In this document: piece by piece, positions 1 to 13,204 of the stretch
How the letters are laid out: every line of letters starts with the position of its first letter
Numbering within the stretch: the stretch's first letter is position 1
Assembly (NCBI GenBank): GCA_905221605.1
Contig: CAJNDS010002576.1
Location: 62,001-126,000 of the forward strand
DNA from: Symbiodinium natans
Taxonomy: Eukaryota > Sar > Dinophyceae > Suessiales > Symbiodiniaceae
Length of the DNA stretch: 64,000 bases
Direction of reading: 5' to 3'
Position numbers and translations under genes: made by a program
The notes under the pieces: generated by a model
Database searches by the model: none
Seen by the model: only the letters and a program-made list of their open reading frames with translations
Told to the model about the DNA's origin: nothing

Positions 1-59
1 ATGGAATGTAATTCTATTATGATTACAACCTTTGAAACTAAACCTAGCAAAATCTATGA

Positions 60-350
60 GAGAACCCTTGCCCATTTCGGGTAATAACACCACCTTCGGG
101 AATATGGATGGGGTAAATTGTTATTCCTATACTGGTCTTGGTAATGGGGAAGTGGTGGGATTATTTAGGGGATTGTAGTAGGGAGTATAGGAATAATCCT
201 CTTATATGGATGAGGTAATCGGTTATTCCTATACTGGTATTGGTCATGGGGTAGTAGTGATATAGTTGGTGAGGTGTAGGGAGGAGTATAGGAATAATCG
301 TCTAATGGGTTGACTGGTGGTATTATCACCCAAAATGGGCAAGGGTTTTC
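60..350. mobile_element. Small non-autonomous TIR element (MITE-like)
   Basis: Bases 60-94 and 316-350 form imperfect terminal inverted repeats of about 35 bp (31 matches). Inside are two tandem units of about 83 bp (near 119-200 and 222-303). Each unit is bounded by the inverted pair TTATTCCTATACT / AGTATAGGAATAA. No coding capacity and no clear target duplication are visible. A foldback element containing a duplicated internal palindrome is the simplest reading. The transposase family is unknown. Confidence 0.6.
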
Positions 351-3300
351 CAGCGCCCAAGAGAGGAATGATTTTGGGTAAGGTGGTGCATCCGGCCTTG
401 ACATGGGTACTCACATTCTGTTTCGGAGCATAGACAAACAGCGCAGAGCTCTGAATCGTTTCGCATGGTCCGGACGCCTCACGCACGAACATCTGCGGAC
501 GGCGTCTCTTCGGGGATTGGGGTTCTCAAAACATGAGAGTGATGCCTTGCAGCTTTGGCTTCGCGCAGTGGCTGCTTGAGGATTGTTGTTTCTAGAGCTA
601 AAACTCGGGCTTTGCTAGGTCATGTTTTAACCTGCGCCCCCAAAGAGCGCGAGGATTTGCACTGCTTTTACATCAGGAGAGGCACGGTGCAACAACAATG
701 TGATTTGCACGAACGACTGGCGAGCATATCGCACGGGTGCACCTCGCCCTGCAACACTAACGTGATTGCAGAAACTCCTTCTATGTCCTCTTCGCATCCC
801 ACGCACAGGAAACACACAGTTCAAGAGAATGGGCCAAAACATCTCTAAGCTTTGCGAATTTCGAAAGCACAAATTATGCACAGAATGCTGGAAATAGAAT
901 GGTTTCCCTGCACCCAGCCAGCCGTAAGGCTACACGGCTCACAAATACTGTGACCCCCCAAAAACCATGCATCAGCTGCCGGCTGTGGGAAACCCCATAG
1001 GATGCCGCAAAAAATTGGTGGGTGTACCCGGAAAAAGTGGGACATTTAAACCTAATGTTTCCCTTCGTTGACGTTTTGGATCACGCATCTACTCTGAGCT
1101 TCTTTCCTGCGTCCCCCTGCCGGCGCACCTCACACCCCTACGTGGGAGTTTCCGGAAATAGGGGTACTTTTTTTTTGGGGGGGGTCCCGATAATTAGGAT
1201 TATACGATGTGGCGGTATATTAAGACCCCTACATATGTAATGGAGGCGTCCAGGCACCTGAGCTGGAATTTCGGAGAGCTTGAAGCAAACTTCAACGAAT
1301 GACGCCTTGATGCATCGCTTGCTCGCTACCTTTAGGGTTTGCAAGTTTAGGGTTTTCAGTGTAATTAGGGTTTTCCGTACAGGTCAGGTTTGTTTTGGTT
1401 TTGGGAAGCACAAGCTGCACGAAATACATTTAAAGCCAGCCTCCAAGAATGCATTTGTACGTTCCTGTTGATTTTGAGCCTTCGGGATTCCTGCGAGACT
1501 TCAGAAATATCAGGTCTTATGGCTTTTCCTATACAAACAAAGAACACGTCGATGAGCTCACCTTAACACAACACAAAACCATTTGGCATACCCCGGGATG
1601 CACGGATCGTGATGATCATGGTTGGTCACAAAGCACAACAGCAGCGCCATGGTTCTCATGCCGAGTGCACTATCACGACAATCAAACGAAACGAGTGACG
1701 AAGGATGCAAAAAGTAAATCAAAAGGATTAAATCCTATGTGTGGGGAGGGCTGAAAACGGCCATATAAGCTTTCGGTCCGGATTTTCAATGAGCTTCCCT
1801 CGATTGAAGCGAGGAAAGTTACTCATAACAGGTTGACTTCTTCTCCAGCCTCTTAGCCTCCTCCAAGATTTCTGTGCATCGCGAACGAATGTGTGGATCT
1901 GGTTGAATTTGAGGGTTGCCAAGAACCCAGTAGGGTTCAGAACGGCATGATATTCTGTTGGAACGCTGCTTTGCCCCTAAACCCTAAACCCTAAACCATC
2001 CTAATTAATCTTTAAACACTACTATCAACCTTAAACCCCTGAAGTGGTGACTGCACCTTGAACTTCTTGCAACAATGTAGGCACTCCAAGCGCGAAGCCC
2101 TCAATGTCAAGCCGACTGTCCCGAGTTTGTGCGGATGTTTGTCTTGCTGAACTGGTGAACTCAAGATCCTGCGGAGCATGGCCTGCACGTTGGAATTTTC
2201 AATTCAAGGCCTGTGACAATTTGAATGTTCAAACTGAATGTCATATCTGAAACCTGTACAAGAGCATTACAGCCATATGTCATCTGACCATTTTGTTGTG
2301 CCATGACTTGACGCTTGGCATGGTGGAGGACAGTTGTATCCCAGAAACGCAACTGTCTAAGGCTGCTAAAAAGTGTTTATGACTGGTATGCTACTATGCT
2401 TGTTACCACGAGCCCCTCAAAAACTATCGCGCAAGCCCGGGATCCTCCCAGAGTTCATCCACATTTTCTTAAGCTGTTCAAGCGCATATCAACAGCCCCT
2501 GTAATCCCTGTGCACGACGCGAGCTCAGTGCAGCGCCAGCCTGTTTCAACCCGTCCCGAAACCTCATGCAGCCATCGGATAAGCAGCCTGGTACATCTCC
2601 ATGCACGGTTGGGCGTGACGAGAGGACTGCCGCTCTCGTCTCGGAGTCTCAGAAAGCACTTATGGGACCATTGTCTTGCACCTCTTTGCACGTTAAGCCC
2701 CTATGCCCTATGTGACACGTTGCTCTTCGTGAGCGAAGATCACAGTTCGACGACTGTTGTGGAACATATGCACGTGTGAAGAATTGTGGATAGTTACATG
2801 TGAGAGGGATATATAGCTTATCTCTGGGCCCCTTCCTGGACATGTTCAGAAAGACTCCAGACCCCCAGGCTCTCGGCCTTCCGGTGAAGGAGGGCTTCCG
2901 AACGCTTCCAAATACTTCAGGCATGGTGCTGTAGTCACAGGACAGGGGGGGGGGGCGGGTTGGGGTTTAGGGTTTAGGGTGGTTCTGGGCTCAGGGTTTA
3001 ATGGTTTTCCACTTTCCATGCTGGTTACCAATGCTGCAAATCTCAGGAATGGCCGGGAAGGCTACGTGGCAGCCCCGCTTTGACATGATGCCTCGCGAAT
3101 TTCAATTCGGATTGGTGCAAAGCCTCCTCGCGTTTAGGTGGTCTCTAGGGGGCATTGCGGAGGCGGAGGCTAGTGCTGGGGGCACTTGGTGGAATCGTTT
3201 TGAAGTGGCTGCAGACAGTCTGTAGAAACAACGCAGCCATCTAGCGAACCAGTCAGCTTAGTTTAACGTTAGACTCGGCACTCTCTGCAGAGCTTCTTGC

Positions 3301-3828
3301 CCAATTTGTCCAAAATGCCCAGATGCGTTAGTTGATGGCGGCTACAGCGTCATTGCGAGAACATCTGCATCTAGGCGTCTCTTCCGCGTTTGCAGAGCAG
3401 CCGGAAAGCCCTGAACTGCAGTGGCGCTTTGAGCATGGTGCCATGGCCTAAGCTCAAGAGCTCCGTACTCATGGCATAGCGCACTCCGATGCTCGGCAAC
3501 TCCCCGCTGCTTTAACGCTGTTTTCAGTTGAACTTCATGGTGGCGTGGCGTGGCGCCGGAAGCCTCGCTGCGCGTGCCTTAGAGGCCAAGGTCCATGGCT
3601 GCAGGGGTCCGCCATGTATCTGACCTCACTTGTGGGATCATGCGAGACGTCGCTTTGTGATGTCAGTAGGACTCAAGCCGCCCCCAGGATCGCCAAGGTC
3701 TCGTTCTGTTTTCCCAGAGTCAGATGCAAAGTCAGCACAGACGTGAAAAGAGGCTTGTCCTCCAAGCCAGCGACCTGTGTGCAGTTTGGTGGTTGTGCCG
3801 CTTGAAGATCTGCCCCTAGGGCAGAGAA

Positions 3829-3890
3829 TTCAGGGATGCAGCGGCGCGTGAGGAAAGGGTTCAGGGATGCCGCAGCGCGTGAGGAAAGGG
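3829..3890. repeat. 31-bp tandem duplication
   Basis: Two adjacent units, each starting TTCAGGGATGC and ending GTGAGGAAAGGG, differ at a couple of positions. Neither lies in a recognisable gene. Confidence 0.75.
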
Positions 3891-5118
3891 ATCTGAAGCC
3901 GTCGTGAGTGATTGCCAATGTGTCACCAACTTCCCACAGCATGTGCAGCACAGCCAAGCGGGTAGCTGTGTGGTGTCAGTGTCGATGCCTGGCCTACGCG
4001 CGTGCTGTGCCAGTTCTCTGCTGCCGTCCCCTCAGCACTCTGTTCTGGAGTACGCGCGAGTTCTCTTCTGCAGTCCTTGTGTGAATTGGACAGTGCGGTA
4101 TTTGTCGTCCAGGTCCAGTGAGCAGAGGATCTGCAGGACCAGTGGCGATTTGGCGGTCGATGGCCTGGTATAGTGGCTTCCCACGACCGCCTGGCAGCCT
4201 CACGAAAACCCCGCAAGACGCCATAAAATGGCTCTTCCAAGTGCCCCTAAACCCTAACCCCAAACCCCAAACCCTAAAACCCTAAACCCTAAAGTTGCCT
4301 TCTGGCGTTTCTACGATCTGAGCTGAAGCGGCTAGCTGAAGCCGATCCGGCGCTCATGGCAATCCTCTTTGGAGCTCCTGCTGTCTGCCCTAAGACATCT
4401 CCACTCCTTCCGGCCTGTCGTCTGCACCATTGATGTCACGAAAGCCCGTGTGGGTTCTCGATGGCCGCTCGGAGTCGGCCGGTATCAGAGGAGGATACTG
4501 CTCACGTCTTGCCAGCAGGCCCGACAAGCCCGTCAAGGTTCCAAGTGGGGCCGAAGCTTTGCGAGCAGCCAGCGCCGCCCTGCCTCGCCACCCGAGTCCA
4601 AGACGCGGCAAGAGCCTCCCTGCCTGTGCATGGAACGAGCTAGCCCGGAAGCTGCCTGAAGCTGCCTTTGGCGGACAAGCGGAGCATGCGCCAGGACTCA
4701 CACAGTGCGACGGGTGTGAAGAGTTGATCGACTCTTGTTGCCTTTGCACCCTTGCCTCAGCGGCAGGCACTCGCTTCTCAACGGAAGAGTGTGCATCAAG
4801 TGCATGTAGACCTGGATCGTTGTCTTGTATTTCTTATTGTAACGACGCTGTGCCACTCAACGCTCCCCTTGGGTCTTGTCTGAATGCGCACCTTTGCCCA
4901 CTGTTCTGCAGCCTTCGTTTTCATCACAATCTTGCGATCTGCCTCTGCAACCCCTAAACCCTAAACCCTAAACCCTGAACCGCTGCCTTGCGTGCACGTC
5001 GGTCAGTTGCATGCTGTAGACGTCATTGTTGTCATGGCTGCTGAGATGAGTGGACATCACACGGGTGTGATGCATACACTTGATGAACTCCCCAGGAGTC
5101 TTTTCATTGTTTTACATG

Positions 5119-5168
5119 CTTGGGTCCCAAATTATGACCCCAAAATGGGCCCAAAATTGGGACCCAAG
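5119..5168. repeat. Inverted repeat with 12-bp perfect arms
   Basis: CTTGGGTCCCAA (5119-5130) pairs with TTGGGACCCAAG (5157-5168) across a 26-base spacer that itself contains further GGGCCC palindrome sequence. It could be a foldback remnant. No gene is associated. Confidence 0.7.
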
Positions 5169-6356
5169 CCGGTAGAGAGACAGACTCGGGAGCTTATGGT
5201 CACAAGGGGTCCCTAATAATTGAATAGAGACCCCGAGATTCGTCGGATCCCCTTAGAATGAGGACCCCCAATAAGTTTACCCCAAAAATTGGAAACTCCG
5301 ACTGTTTCAGGTGACACAGGGGATTTTGCGCGTCGTGTTCTTGGTAGTTCATGCCAGGGGCTCTCGAAGGACTCTGGGGTTATTCAGGCCAAGCTTCTCG
5401 AAATCTTCCGGTCGCTAAAGGAAGGGTACCTTCTCCCATTCCCTCTTCAACCACTGCCTGAAAGCACTTCCCTTATCCCAACATCACAACAACTCTCAGT
5501 TGTACAGGCATCGCGGTGCGACAACACGAGCTGTGCCGAGCTGCGGCATCTGATTGCAGAACGTCTCTCGGCTTTTTCTGCAAAGGAGCGCCAGGAGCCC
5601 CCGCGTTTTTGAAACGGGACTGTTGTTGATCGCCTCTGCCGAGACATTCTAGACCGATGCTTGGCTGTCTTCGCCCTGTCAACGGGAATCCAGCCCGCAA
5701 AAGCCTTGGCTAAACGGCTAAACTGAGAAATCATGAAAGCTAGCTCCTGTCTTGGGTCAAAAGCGACTGTGACTTCGGGTGACCTTCTTCCTGGTATCTC
5801 AGGGCGTTGAAGGTCATTCCCCCCCCCCCAATGCTAGGCAGGAGACGGAGACGTCACCGCGCGTGGTCTGCCTGATTCGTTGGGAGGGTCCCCCTCAAAA
5901 CCGAAACTCCGCAAAGGTCAATCCTGAGCAGATTTCCTCAGCTCGTGCTTCGGTGGAGCGCTTGCTAGATTCGTCTTGATGCTTGGAGTTCTGGGATTTG
6001 GGTGGCGGTTGCCACAGCTGCGAAGGCCCAAGCCTCGAGGTTCCTAAGCAATGTCGGTGCCGTTCGTACCTGTTTCGCGCCTCGACAAGGAGGGGCCACA
6101 CAATGTTGTTCATAGCTGCGGTTCATCATGCTCGTGCTTCGGCAGCTGCGAAAGAGGGCCTCGCTTTCGTCCGCCCTGCTCTCAAGTTACGCAAGCCACT
6201 GGCACAAGGGGCCTCTGCCATCCCTCTCCATGACCGCTGACGCGGTTTCGGGTTTAGGGTTTAGGTTTTAGGGTTGAGGGGCCATTGGAGATGGCTTCGA
6301 TCAAATCTGCACAGCTGTACCCAACAGCGGGCTTCAGGCTCGAATGACAGTGAAGG

Positions 6357-6467
6357 CCTAAACCCTAAACCCTAAACCCTAAACCCTAAACCCTAAACCC
6401 TAAACCCTAAACCCTAAACCCTAAACCCTAAACCCTAAACCCTAAACCCTAAACCCTAAACCCTAAA
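6357..6467. repeat. Interstitial telomere-like tract (CCCTAAA)n
   Basis: About 15 near-perfect tandem CCCTAAA heptamers, the longest such array in the left half of the window. The heptamer is the Arabidopsis-type telomere repeat used by dinoflagellates. The array is internal and flanked by unrelated DNA, so it is not a chromosome end here. Confidence 0.9.
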
Positions 6468-7734
6468 TGCAATTTATTGACATCGCCTGACTGCATGCGC
6501 ATGCCGAACTCCCATTCCACAGGCACGAGCACACGCTTACGACCGATTCTCATTGCATCTCATGGCAGGTCAAAGGTCCGAAAGCATGCGGAACTATACC
6601 AGTTGGTACATCTGACCAGAGTACTGTGCAGATATTGACGAGGACATATAAGGACCTTTGCTCTGAGTTTCGAATCGGTTCGCCAAGACACTCCATGCAC
6701 TGCATCACACACGCGTGTCTAATTGCACAGGGGCCACCGCATGCACCTCACCCCGAAGGTGTGGCCGACAAGCATGTTACCGACTCTGGCTGCGCAGACA
6801 TGACGGCATGTTTGGCAAGCACCACCGAGGCGGGCAAAAGGGGATTGGAGAAGGCTCTTGCTTGAATAATTCCCAAGACATTGCGGACTTGTGCCTCCTT
6901 CGCGCTTATCACCAACATCAGCCAGCATTTTGCTCAATTGCCATTGTCCTGCATCTAGGACATGGATGCACTGGTCAGGGCTGCCGTTGGCAACCGGAGC
7001 ACGTGCCAAGGCGTGCACGTCAAAGGCACGGTGGTACTCGCATGCATGTCAGCAGCTCTTGTTTCGCCATTCTCGGTACCTGGTGCACAAGTGGCCGTCG
7101 GTTTAGCTGTTGGCTTTGATGCCCCTAGCATGCCAGTGGCTAGAGTTGTGCTCGTCGACCATCGTTCTACCGAGCTCTTGAGGAGGGTAGCCGGGTAGCC
7201 CAGAAACGAACCCAAAGGGGGCTTTGCCTCGAGGTAAGGCCAAGGGCTGCCTTGGCTCACTCACCCAAGTCCTAAGAGGGGGCCTTGTCACATTCAGGGC
7301 ACCGCGTTCGCAATACTCGCCCCAACTGCAAGCTGCTCTTCGTTGCCGCCTGCATCGAGAGTGGGCTTGGTGTTTGCCAGGTTTGCCATAGCTGACAGCT
7401 TCTGTTGTGAAGGGCACTGGCATGCCAGTTTGCATTCTGCACGTTCCTGTTCTTCGTTCTCTCTTTCTCCCATCTTCTCCCTGCGTATGCAGCCAGTTGA
7501 GCCTGTTTTCGTGCTGAAGTGCGATAAGCACCTAGCGTCCCTGCGCTGCCGTGCTGATTGTTAAACTCACGCATTTTTCGCCAACCGGGAATGAAGACCG
7601 CTTGCATCACGCAGAGTGCAGACTGCCACTTCATTTCACAATTCTGGATTCGAATGCGGCGGGGCACTCGGCAAAGGTTTCGCAGCTGCTCATCTGGCAC
7701 ATGCCGGCGCGAAAGTCGCAAGCACCCTGACCAT

Positions 7735-8480
7735 GCATCATTGCTTGGGATTACAGGTTGCGCTGCTTCTTCGCACTAGGCTGAACGAGTCAGTTCCGCT
7801 GCGCTCACCCTTGGCATCAGTCTTGCCGGGAAGGTACCGCAGCCCAGAGCAGGCCCACAACTTAAGATACTTAAGACATCTTAAGACTGCTATGCCAAGC
7901 AGCAGTTTCACCCATCCTCTCCCAAGGAGCAGCTTTAAACAAGCACCCATGACAGCAAGGAGTTTGGTGGCATCGCAGCTTGCAGATGTCACATGAGTGT
8001 TGTGAACAGGGTGTTGGGTTGAGGGTTCGGATGTGGGGGAGTCCGACGCGTACCCTGAGCCTGTTTCCGTACTAGCCGCAAGGCTTGGCCAAGTCCCTGA
8101 GCTCTCCTTCGCCGAAGGCCTCCGCGCGCAATCGGCTCTCATGCCGGGTGCCAGAATTATGGGTGCTCGCCGAACTGCTTGCTCATGTCATCCTATCTGA
8201 AGTGAGAAAGGGTAGCCCTGTGGCTAAGAGCAACCCCCAACACCTGCGTCGCTTGGAGTAGATGCTGGCAAGAGAATCGCCCGTTGCGGGACAAAGCGCC
8301 GCAATAGCGTGGCTGCACGCGAGTGCTTCTGCATGTGGCCCTTGCAAAAGACAGCAGGGTGAAGAGCGCTCGTGAGCGATGTTGGGCGTGGGCAGTGGAT
8401 GCAGTGGTGGGAAGACTGCTCCCGATGTGGGTGTGCATCCTTGTACAATTCCTCCTACATCAGAGATCATGTCTGGCATC
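7735..8480. repeat. Direct duplication C, copy 1
   Basis: Blocks of this segment recur in the same order and orientation at 9351-9998. Examples are the block ending CAGATGTCACATGAG near 7995 and 9494, the CTCCTTCGCCGAAGGCCTCC block, and the block beginning AGTGAGAAAGGGTAGCCCTG. The copies differ by point changes and small indels and by unique sequence between blocks. No gene is recognised in either. Confidence 0.75.
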
Positions 8481-9350
8481 CTGCTGTTGATGAGTGATAA
8501 AGTACTCTTGCGATCAATGTGACAGCTGACTGTAAAGCCCCCGCGGGGGCTGCAGTGACTACACACCGTGTAAGCACTCCGTGGCAAAGGGGAGGCCGGC
8601 AAGTGCCAGGTGTTGAGTGTGGCAGCCATTAAGGAGCATCCGCCCCAAAAAGCACTTTCCTGCTAGCCGACCATGTCCCGGGTTCGACTTGTATAGGTCT
8701 CAGCTACATATCGCTGCCAAAATGCTTCGGGTGTAGACGTCTATACTTCTACACCGCTGCATTTTCGACGCGTTTGAGAGCATCGTCGGCATCTTGCAGC
8801 TCCCCAAAATTTAGGGTTTTTGGGTTTTCGGGTTTAACGCGCTTTCAGGAACAGCCAAGGCAACTTGCGTTATCCTTTCTACAACTCTAGGGCCGCATTT
8901 TTTCCATTAGGATTAAGAGTTTGCTACCAGGGACTACTCTCTATCGCTCTCGGCTATAAGTGCCGAAAGAGTAGGGGGGTACCCCCCTTTCGGCAATTAA
9001 ATTTCGGCAATTATGGTTTGTCACTGTCTCTGGTGTATGTGCGGGGTCTGTGCTGAATCTCGATGGGCGGGGGTCGAGAAATGCCTTCGTCATCTTCCAA
9101 CCCCCCCTACCCTTACTCCCAGGGGGAGTACTCTCTAAGCTTTTGCAAGGCTTTGGCCAACCTCTGCCCACCAAGGGTCACCATCGCACGCCTGCCACAA
9201 TGTCAAAAGCCGAAGAAGCCGAAGAGGTGGAGTTTCGTAGCTGTGACAGCTCCCAGGGACGTCCGGCACTGGCAGCTCCATCTTCCAACCGCCCTAGTCC
9301 CAACATGTCGGTTCCCCCAACAGCACACAGAGGGCCTCTACGTTCGGAAT

Positions 9351-9998
9351 TCATCATTGCTTGGGATTGCAGGTGACACTGCTATGCCAAGCAGCAGATT
9401 CACCCCTCCTCTCCGGAGGAGCAGCTTTTTTTTAACCAAGCAACCCATGACAGCAAGGAGTTTGGTGGCCTCGCAGCTTGCAGATGTCACATGAGCCTGG
9501 TCTCCTTCGCCGAAGGCCTCCGCTCGCAATCGGCTCTTCATGCCGGGCGCCTGAATTATGGGTGCTCGCCAAAGTGCTTCATGAGCAGCGTTTAGAGTAG
9601 CCTGTGGTTTGTTTAGAATGGGATGTGTGTCCTGCCTGCAGTGGCCTTCAGAACCTTAGTTGGGATGTCGGGATCTCTTTGGCGTGTTCCAGTTTGCAGG
9701 TGTGCCAGGACGCATGGAAACAGTTCCTACGTGCAAGTCATCCCATCTGAAGTGAGAAAGGGTAGCCCTGTGGCCAAGAGCAACCCCCAACACCTGCGTC
9801 GCTTGGAGTAGATGCTGGCAAGAGAATCGCCCGTGGCAGGACAAAGCGCATCAATAGCGTGGCTGCACGCGAGTGCTTCTGCACGTGGCCCTTGCAAAAG
9901 ACAGCAGGGTGAAGAGCGTGGGCAGTGGATGCAGGGGTGGGAAGACTGCTCCCGATGTGGGTGCACATTTTTGTACAATGCCTTCAGCATCAGAGATC
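9351..9998. repeat. Direct duplication C, copy 2
   Basis: Second copy of the 7735-8480 segment, shorter through indels. It carries an additional T-rich run in the block around 9421-9435. Confidence 0.75.
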
Positions 9999-10367
9999 AT
10001 GTGTGACGCGGTGCACTGCTGCTCGCATGCATGCTTTTGTGCATTAATTAATCACTACGCAAGTGCATTAATCTGCCCCATCGCTGCGATGGGGCGACCT
10101 TTCCCCGATGTTGGTTTTCAAGTGCACTGCTTCTCGCTTCTTCGAGGCGCATGCCGCATGCCCGAATGCTTGTCTGCAAAACTGGGGGAGTTGAATTGAC
10201 TCGCTGTGACCGCCGCAGTGGGCGGCACTCACCGCAATAGCATGGCTCGAGGGCTCCGCAAAGTTCATCAAGGCAAAACCAACAGACTGACGACGAACCG
10301 TAGCCACACCACACTGCGCTTTGTTGACGGAAGGCTGACTACATGCTAGGACTAGGAATGGCTTGGA

Positions 10368-10546
10368 AGGCTATGCTCCCTGGTCGAAGGCCCGTTGCTT
10401 TGCCTCTTGGGCCTCAGAAGTGATGTGAAGCCCACTGTGAAGCCGTATAGCCATTCGGGCCTTTGCAACGGGACCTTCTCCACCTTAACACTGGTGAAGT
10501 CCAGGGTCTCTTGCTGAGCTCTGTTGACTCGAAGTGATCTGTGGAA
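10368..10546. repeat. Direct duplication A, copy 1
   Basis: About 180 bp, including AGAAGTGATGTGAAGCCCAC and CCTTAACACTGGTGAAGTCC, repeated at 11289-11466 with few differences. It abuts duplication B, so the locus is a nested set of direct repeats. Confidence 0.8.
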
Positions 10547-10612
10547 GCCGTGCGCTAGGGATTGTTCCGGACAGCACGGACATTGACAAAAACGGCATAA
10601 ACGGAAAGAAGC

Positions 10613-11278
10613 CATCCCTCTTGCCCGGCCCCCACTCCACCTTTCACTTTCGTTTAGGCAGGATGCCCTAAAGAAAGCTTGGTCCGCAGTGGTTCGCCGT
10701 GGGTCCGCTGTCCGGCATGTCTTGAGCCTGCCCCGAAGTCGTCCCCGCATGGCCCGTTCTGACAAAGTCCGTTTGTTTACGCGCCTCGGGTTTGAGAGAA
10801 AGACCCTCACTCCCAATGCCGCAGCTTCCGTCGAAAGCCTTGCCCGCGCCTGCTTGCCTCCGCTTCAATCTGCGAGTGCCTCTAATCAAGTGCGCCCTTC
10901 GTTCACAGCCGAGCAGCAGGTTTGACTCGACGGAGGCCGTTGCATTCCTTGCAAGGGCCAGGATTGTCGTTGCTTGTCACCACACTCACCACCTACACGG
11001 AGCTGTGACAGTCGTGCCTCGTTTTCTTGACAGGCATACAGTCAAGGCGGGGAGTTACTGAGAAGACGTGCCGTCTGGAAGAACGCAATACCTGCTGAGC
11101 TGTCCATGACTCGCCTCGCTGCTCGCTCTCTGCCGGGTCGCTCGTGGCTTTTGCTCTGGCCTCCCCGGCTCTGTCAAGTGAGGCGCTCACTTCGCGCGCT
11201 GCGGAGTCCTGCGTTGGTCGCGCACAGGGCCCGACTGAAAAAGAAAGGAGAGCATGATGCCCGTCTGTGCCGGGCGCG
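10613..11278. repeat. Direct duplication B, copy 1
   Basis: About 666 bp repeated at 12297-12986 with high identity. Copy 2 lacks short pieces near 10838-10880 and carries a roughly 40-bp extra piece near 12756-12795. Open frames crossing both copies are not conserved enough to argue for coding. Confidence 0.85.
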
Positions 11279-11288
11279 TACTGCTTGG

Positions 11289-11466
11289 AAGGCTATGTCC
11301 CTGGTTGGTCGAAGGCCCGTTGCTTTGCCTCTTGGCCCTCAGAAGTGATGTGAAGCCCACTGTGAAGCCGTATAGCCATTCGGGCCTTTGCAACAGGACC
11401 TTCTCCACCTTAACACTGGTGAAGTCCATCTCTTGCTGAGCTCTGACTCGAAGTGATCTGTGGATA
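11289..11466. repeat. Direct duplication A, copy 2
   Basis: Second copy of 10368-10546, same orientation. Confidence 0.8.
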
Positions 11467-11937
11467 AGACCTGGCTAAGACTCCCAGAGCTTGAAAGACA
11501 TTGCCGCCTGAAGCCAAAGGGGTGCCTCAGGCTCTCGTAGCCCGGCTTGGGAGTCGAGGGCTCCGAAAGGGATCGAGACTGGTGTGTGACTCATTTGGGG
11601 CAACTGGGTCGCTCTGGGCAGAGGATGCTGGCCTGGTCATATCTCATAGCCGTCATAGCAAGATGAGAGACCACGAAGGCGACGCAGTCGACCCGGGCAC
11701 ATCTGCTCATGCCGGCAAGCTGATTTAAAGTTCTCTGAGCAGTCTCACGCGAGTGTGAGCTTGTACAGCACATGCTTGTGTAACTCCATGCACGCCCAGC
11801 ACTCGGGCATCAAACTGGATTGTGACAGGTCTGAACGCCACAAGACCCCATTGAGCTTGCCCTGGCCCTCGCCTGCGCGGCCGAAGCCGCGCTAGTGCCA
11901 GAGGTGTGGCTGCGACTGTACCGGACTGGGGGAGTTG

Positions 11938-11992
11938 AATAGGGTTTAGGGTTTAGGGTTTAGGGTTTAGGGTTTAGGGTTTAGGGTTTAGG
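11938..11992. repeat. Interstitial telomere-like tract (TTTAGGG)n
   Basis: About seven tandem TTTAGGG heptamers, in the opposite orientation to the 6357 tract. Confidence 0.9.
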
Positions 11993-12296
11993 GGACCAGC
12001 GCAGCGGGTGACAGGCACTGCAATCACATGGCTCGAGGGCTCCGCAAAAGTCATCAAAACCAACGGGGCTAACCCTATTCACGGGTAAAGGAAGCACCCA
12101 GCCCGCAATTCGCAGAACCGTGCTAGCCTTCGGCTGACTGACGCAGCATACCAGGTTCGTAGGAGGTTCCCTTTCATATCGAGTCTTGCAGCTGCGGTGA
12201 CGACAGGCTGTAGCCAAACTGCCTTTTGTAGACCCCTGCGGTTCGCAGAAGCTTGTGGTGCCGACTATCTTTGTGCCACACAGCTCGCAAAAAGGG

Positions 12297-12986
12297 CATC
12301 CCTCTTGCCCGGCCCCCGCTCCACCTTTCACTTTCGTTTAGGCAGGATGCCCTAAAGAAAGCTTGGTCCGCAGTGGTTCGCCGTGGGTCCGCTGTCCGGC
12401 ATGTCTTGAGCCTGCCCCGAAGTCGTCCCCGCATGGCCCGTTCTGACAAAGTCCGTTTGTTTACGCGCCTCGGGTTTGCGAGAAAGACCCTCACTCCCAA
12501 TGCCGCAGCTTCCGTCGAAAGCATGCTTGCCTCCGCTTCAATCTGCCTCTAATCAAGTGCGCCCTTCGTTCACAGCCGAGCAGCAGGTTTGACTCGACGG
12601 AGGCCGTTGCATTCCTTGCAAGGGCCAGGATTGTCGTTGCTTGTCACCACATTCACCACCTACACGGAGCTGTGACAGTCGTGCCTCGTTTTCTTGACAG
12701 GCATACAGTCAAGGCGGGGAGTTACTGAGAAGACGTGCCGTCTGGAAGAACGCAGGAGATCGCACACGTTGTCAAGCAGGTCCACGTCTAACACATACCT
12801 GCTGAGCTGTCCATGACTCGCCTCGCTGCTCGCTCTCTGCCGGGTCGCTCGTGGCTTTTGCTCTGGCCTCCCCGGCTCTGTCAAGTGAGGCGCTCACTTC
12901 GCGCGCTGCGGATTCCCGCGCTGGTCGCGCGCAGGGCCCGACTGAAAAAGAAAGGAGAGCATGATGCCCGGCTATGCCGGGCGCGG
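12297..12986. repeat. Direct duplication B, copy 2
   Basis: Second copy of 10613-11278, with a roughly 40-bp insertion near 12756-12795 relative to copy 1. Confidence 0.85.
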
Positions 12987-13204
12987 TGCAGGGCAGCCTA
13001 ATCGCCTCCCCCATTGAACCCCTCGAATCTGCAATATTGACACAAGTAGGGAGGGGCCTCCAGCCTAAACCCTAGAGCCTCGGGCTTGAGCTGTGTGGTT
13101 TGGTATGTTTAGGGGGAAGGGACGGCTGTTGAGGGCCTGCCCTTGCCAAGATGGGGGAGTGGGTTCTGGGCAGATCTCCCGATCGAAGAGCACAGCTTAA
13201 GGCT

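Larger units (their letters stand above)
351..7734. other. Gene-poor stretch, no gene recognised
   Basis: Open frames here are short (150 codons or fewer), overlap on both strands and show no domain I recognise. Visible content is short telomere-like tracts (near 1979, 2956, 4246, 4951, 6248 and 6357), a 31-bp tandem duplication near 3829, a long inverted repeat near 5119, and mixed-composition DNA. Exons of intron-rich genes could be missed by eye. Confidence 0.5.

Noticed and set aside
3437-3455. GTGCCATGGCCTAAGCTCAAG-like string as a relict spliced leader
   Set aside because: Needs several substitutions and an indel to fit; not associated with a gene.
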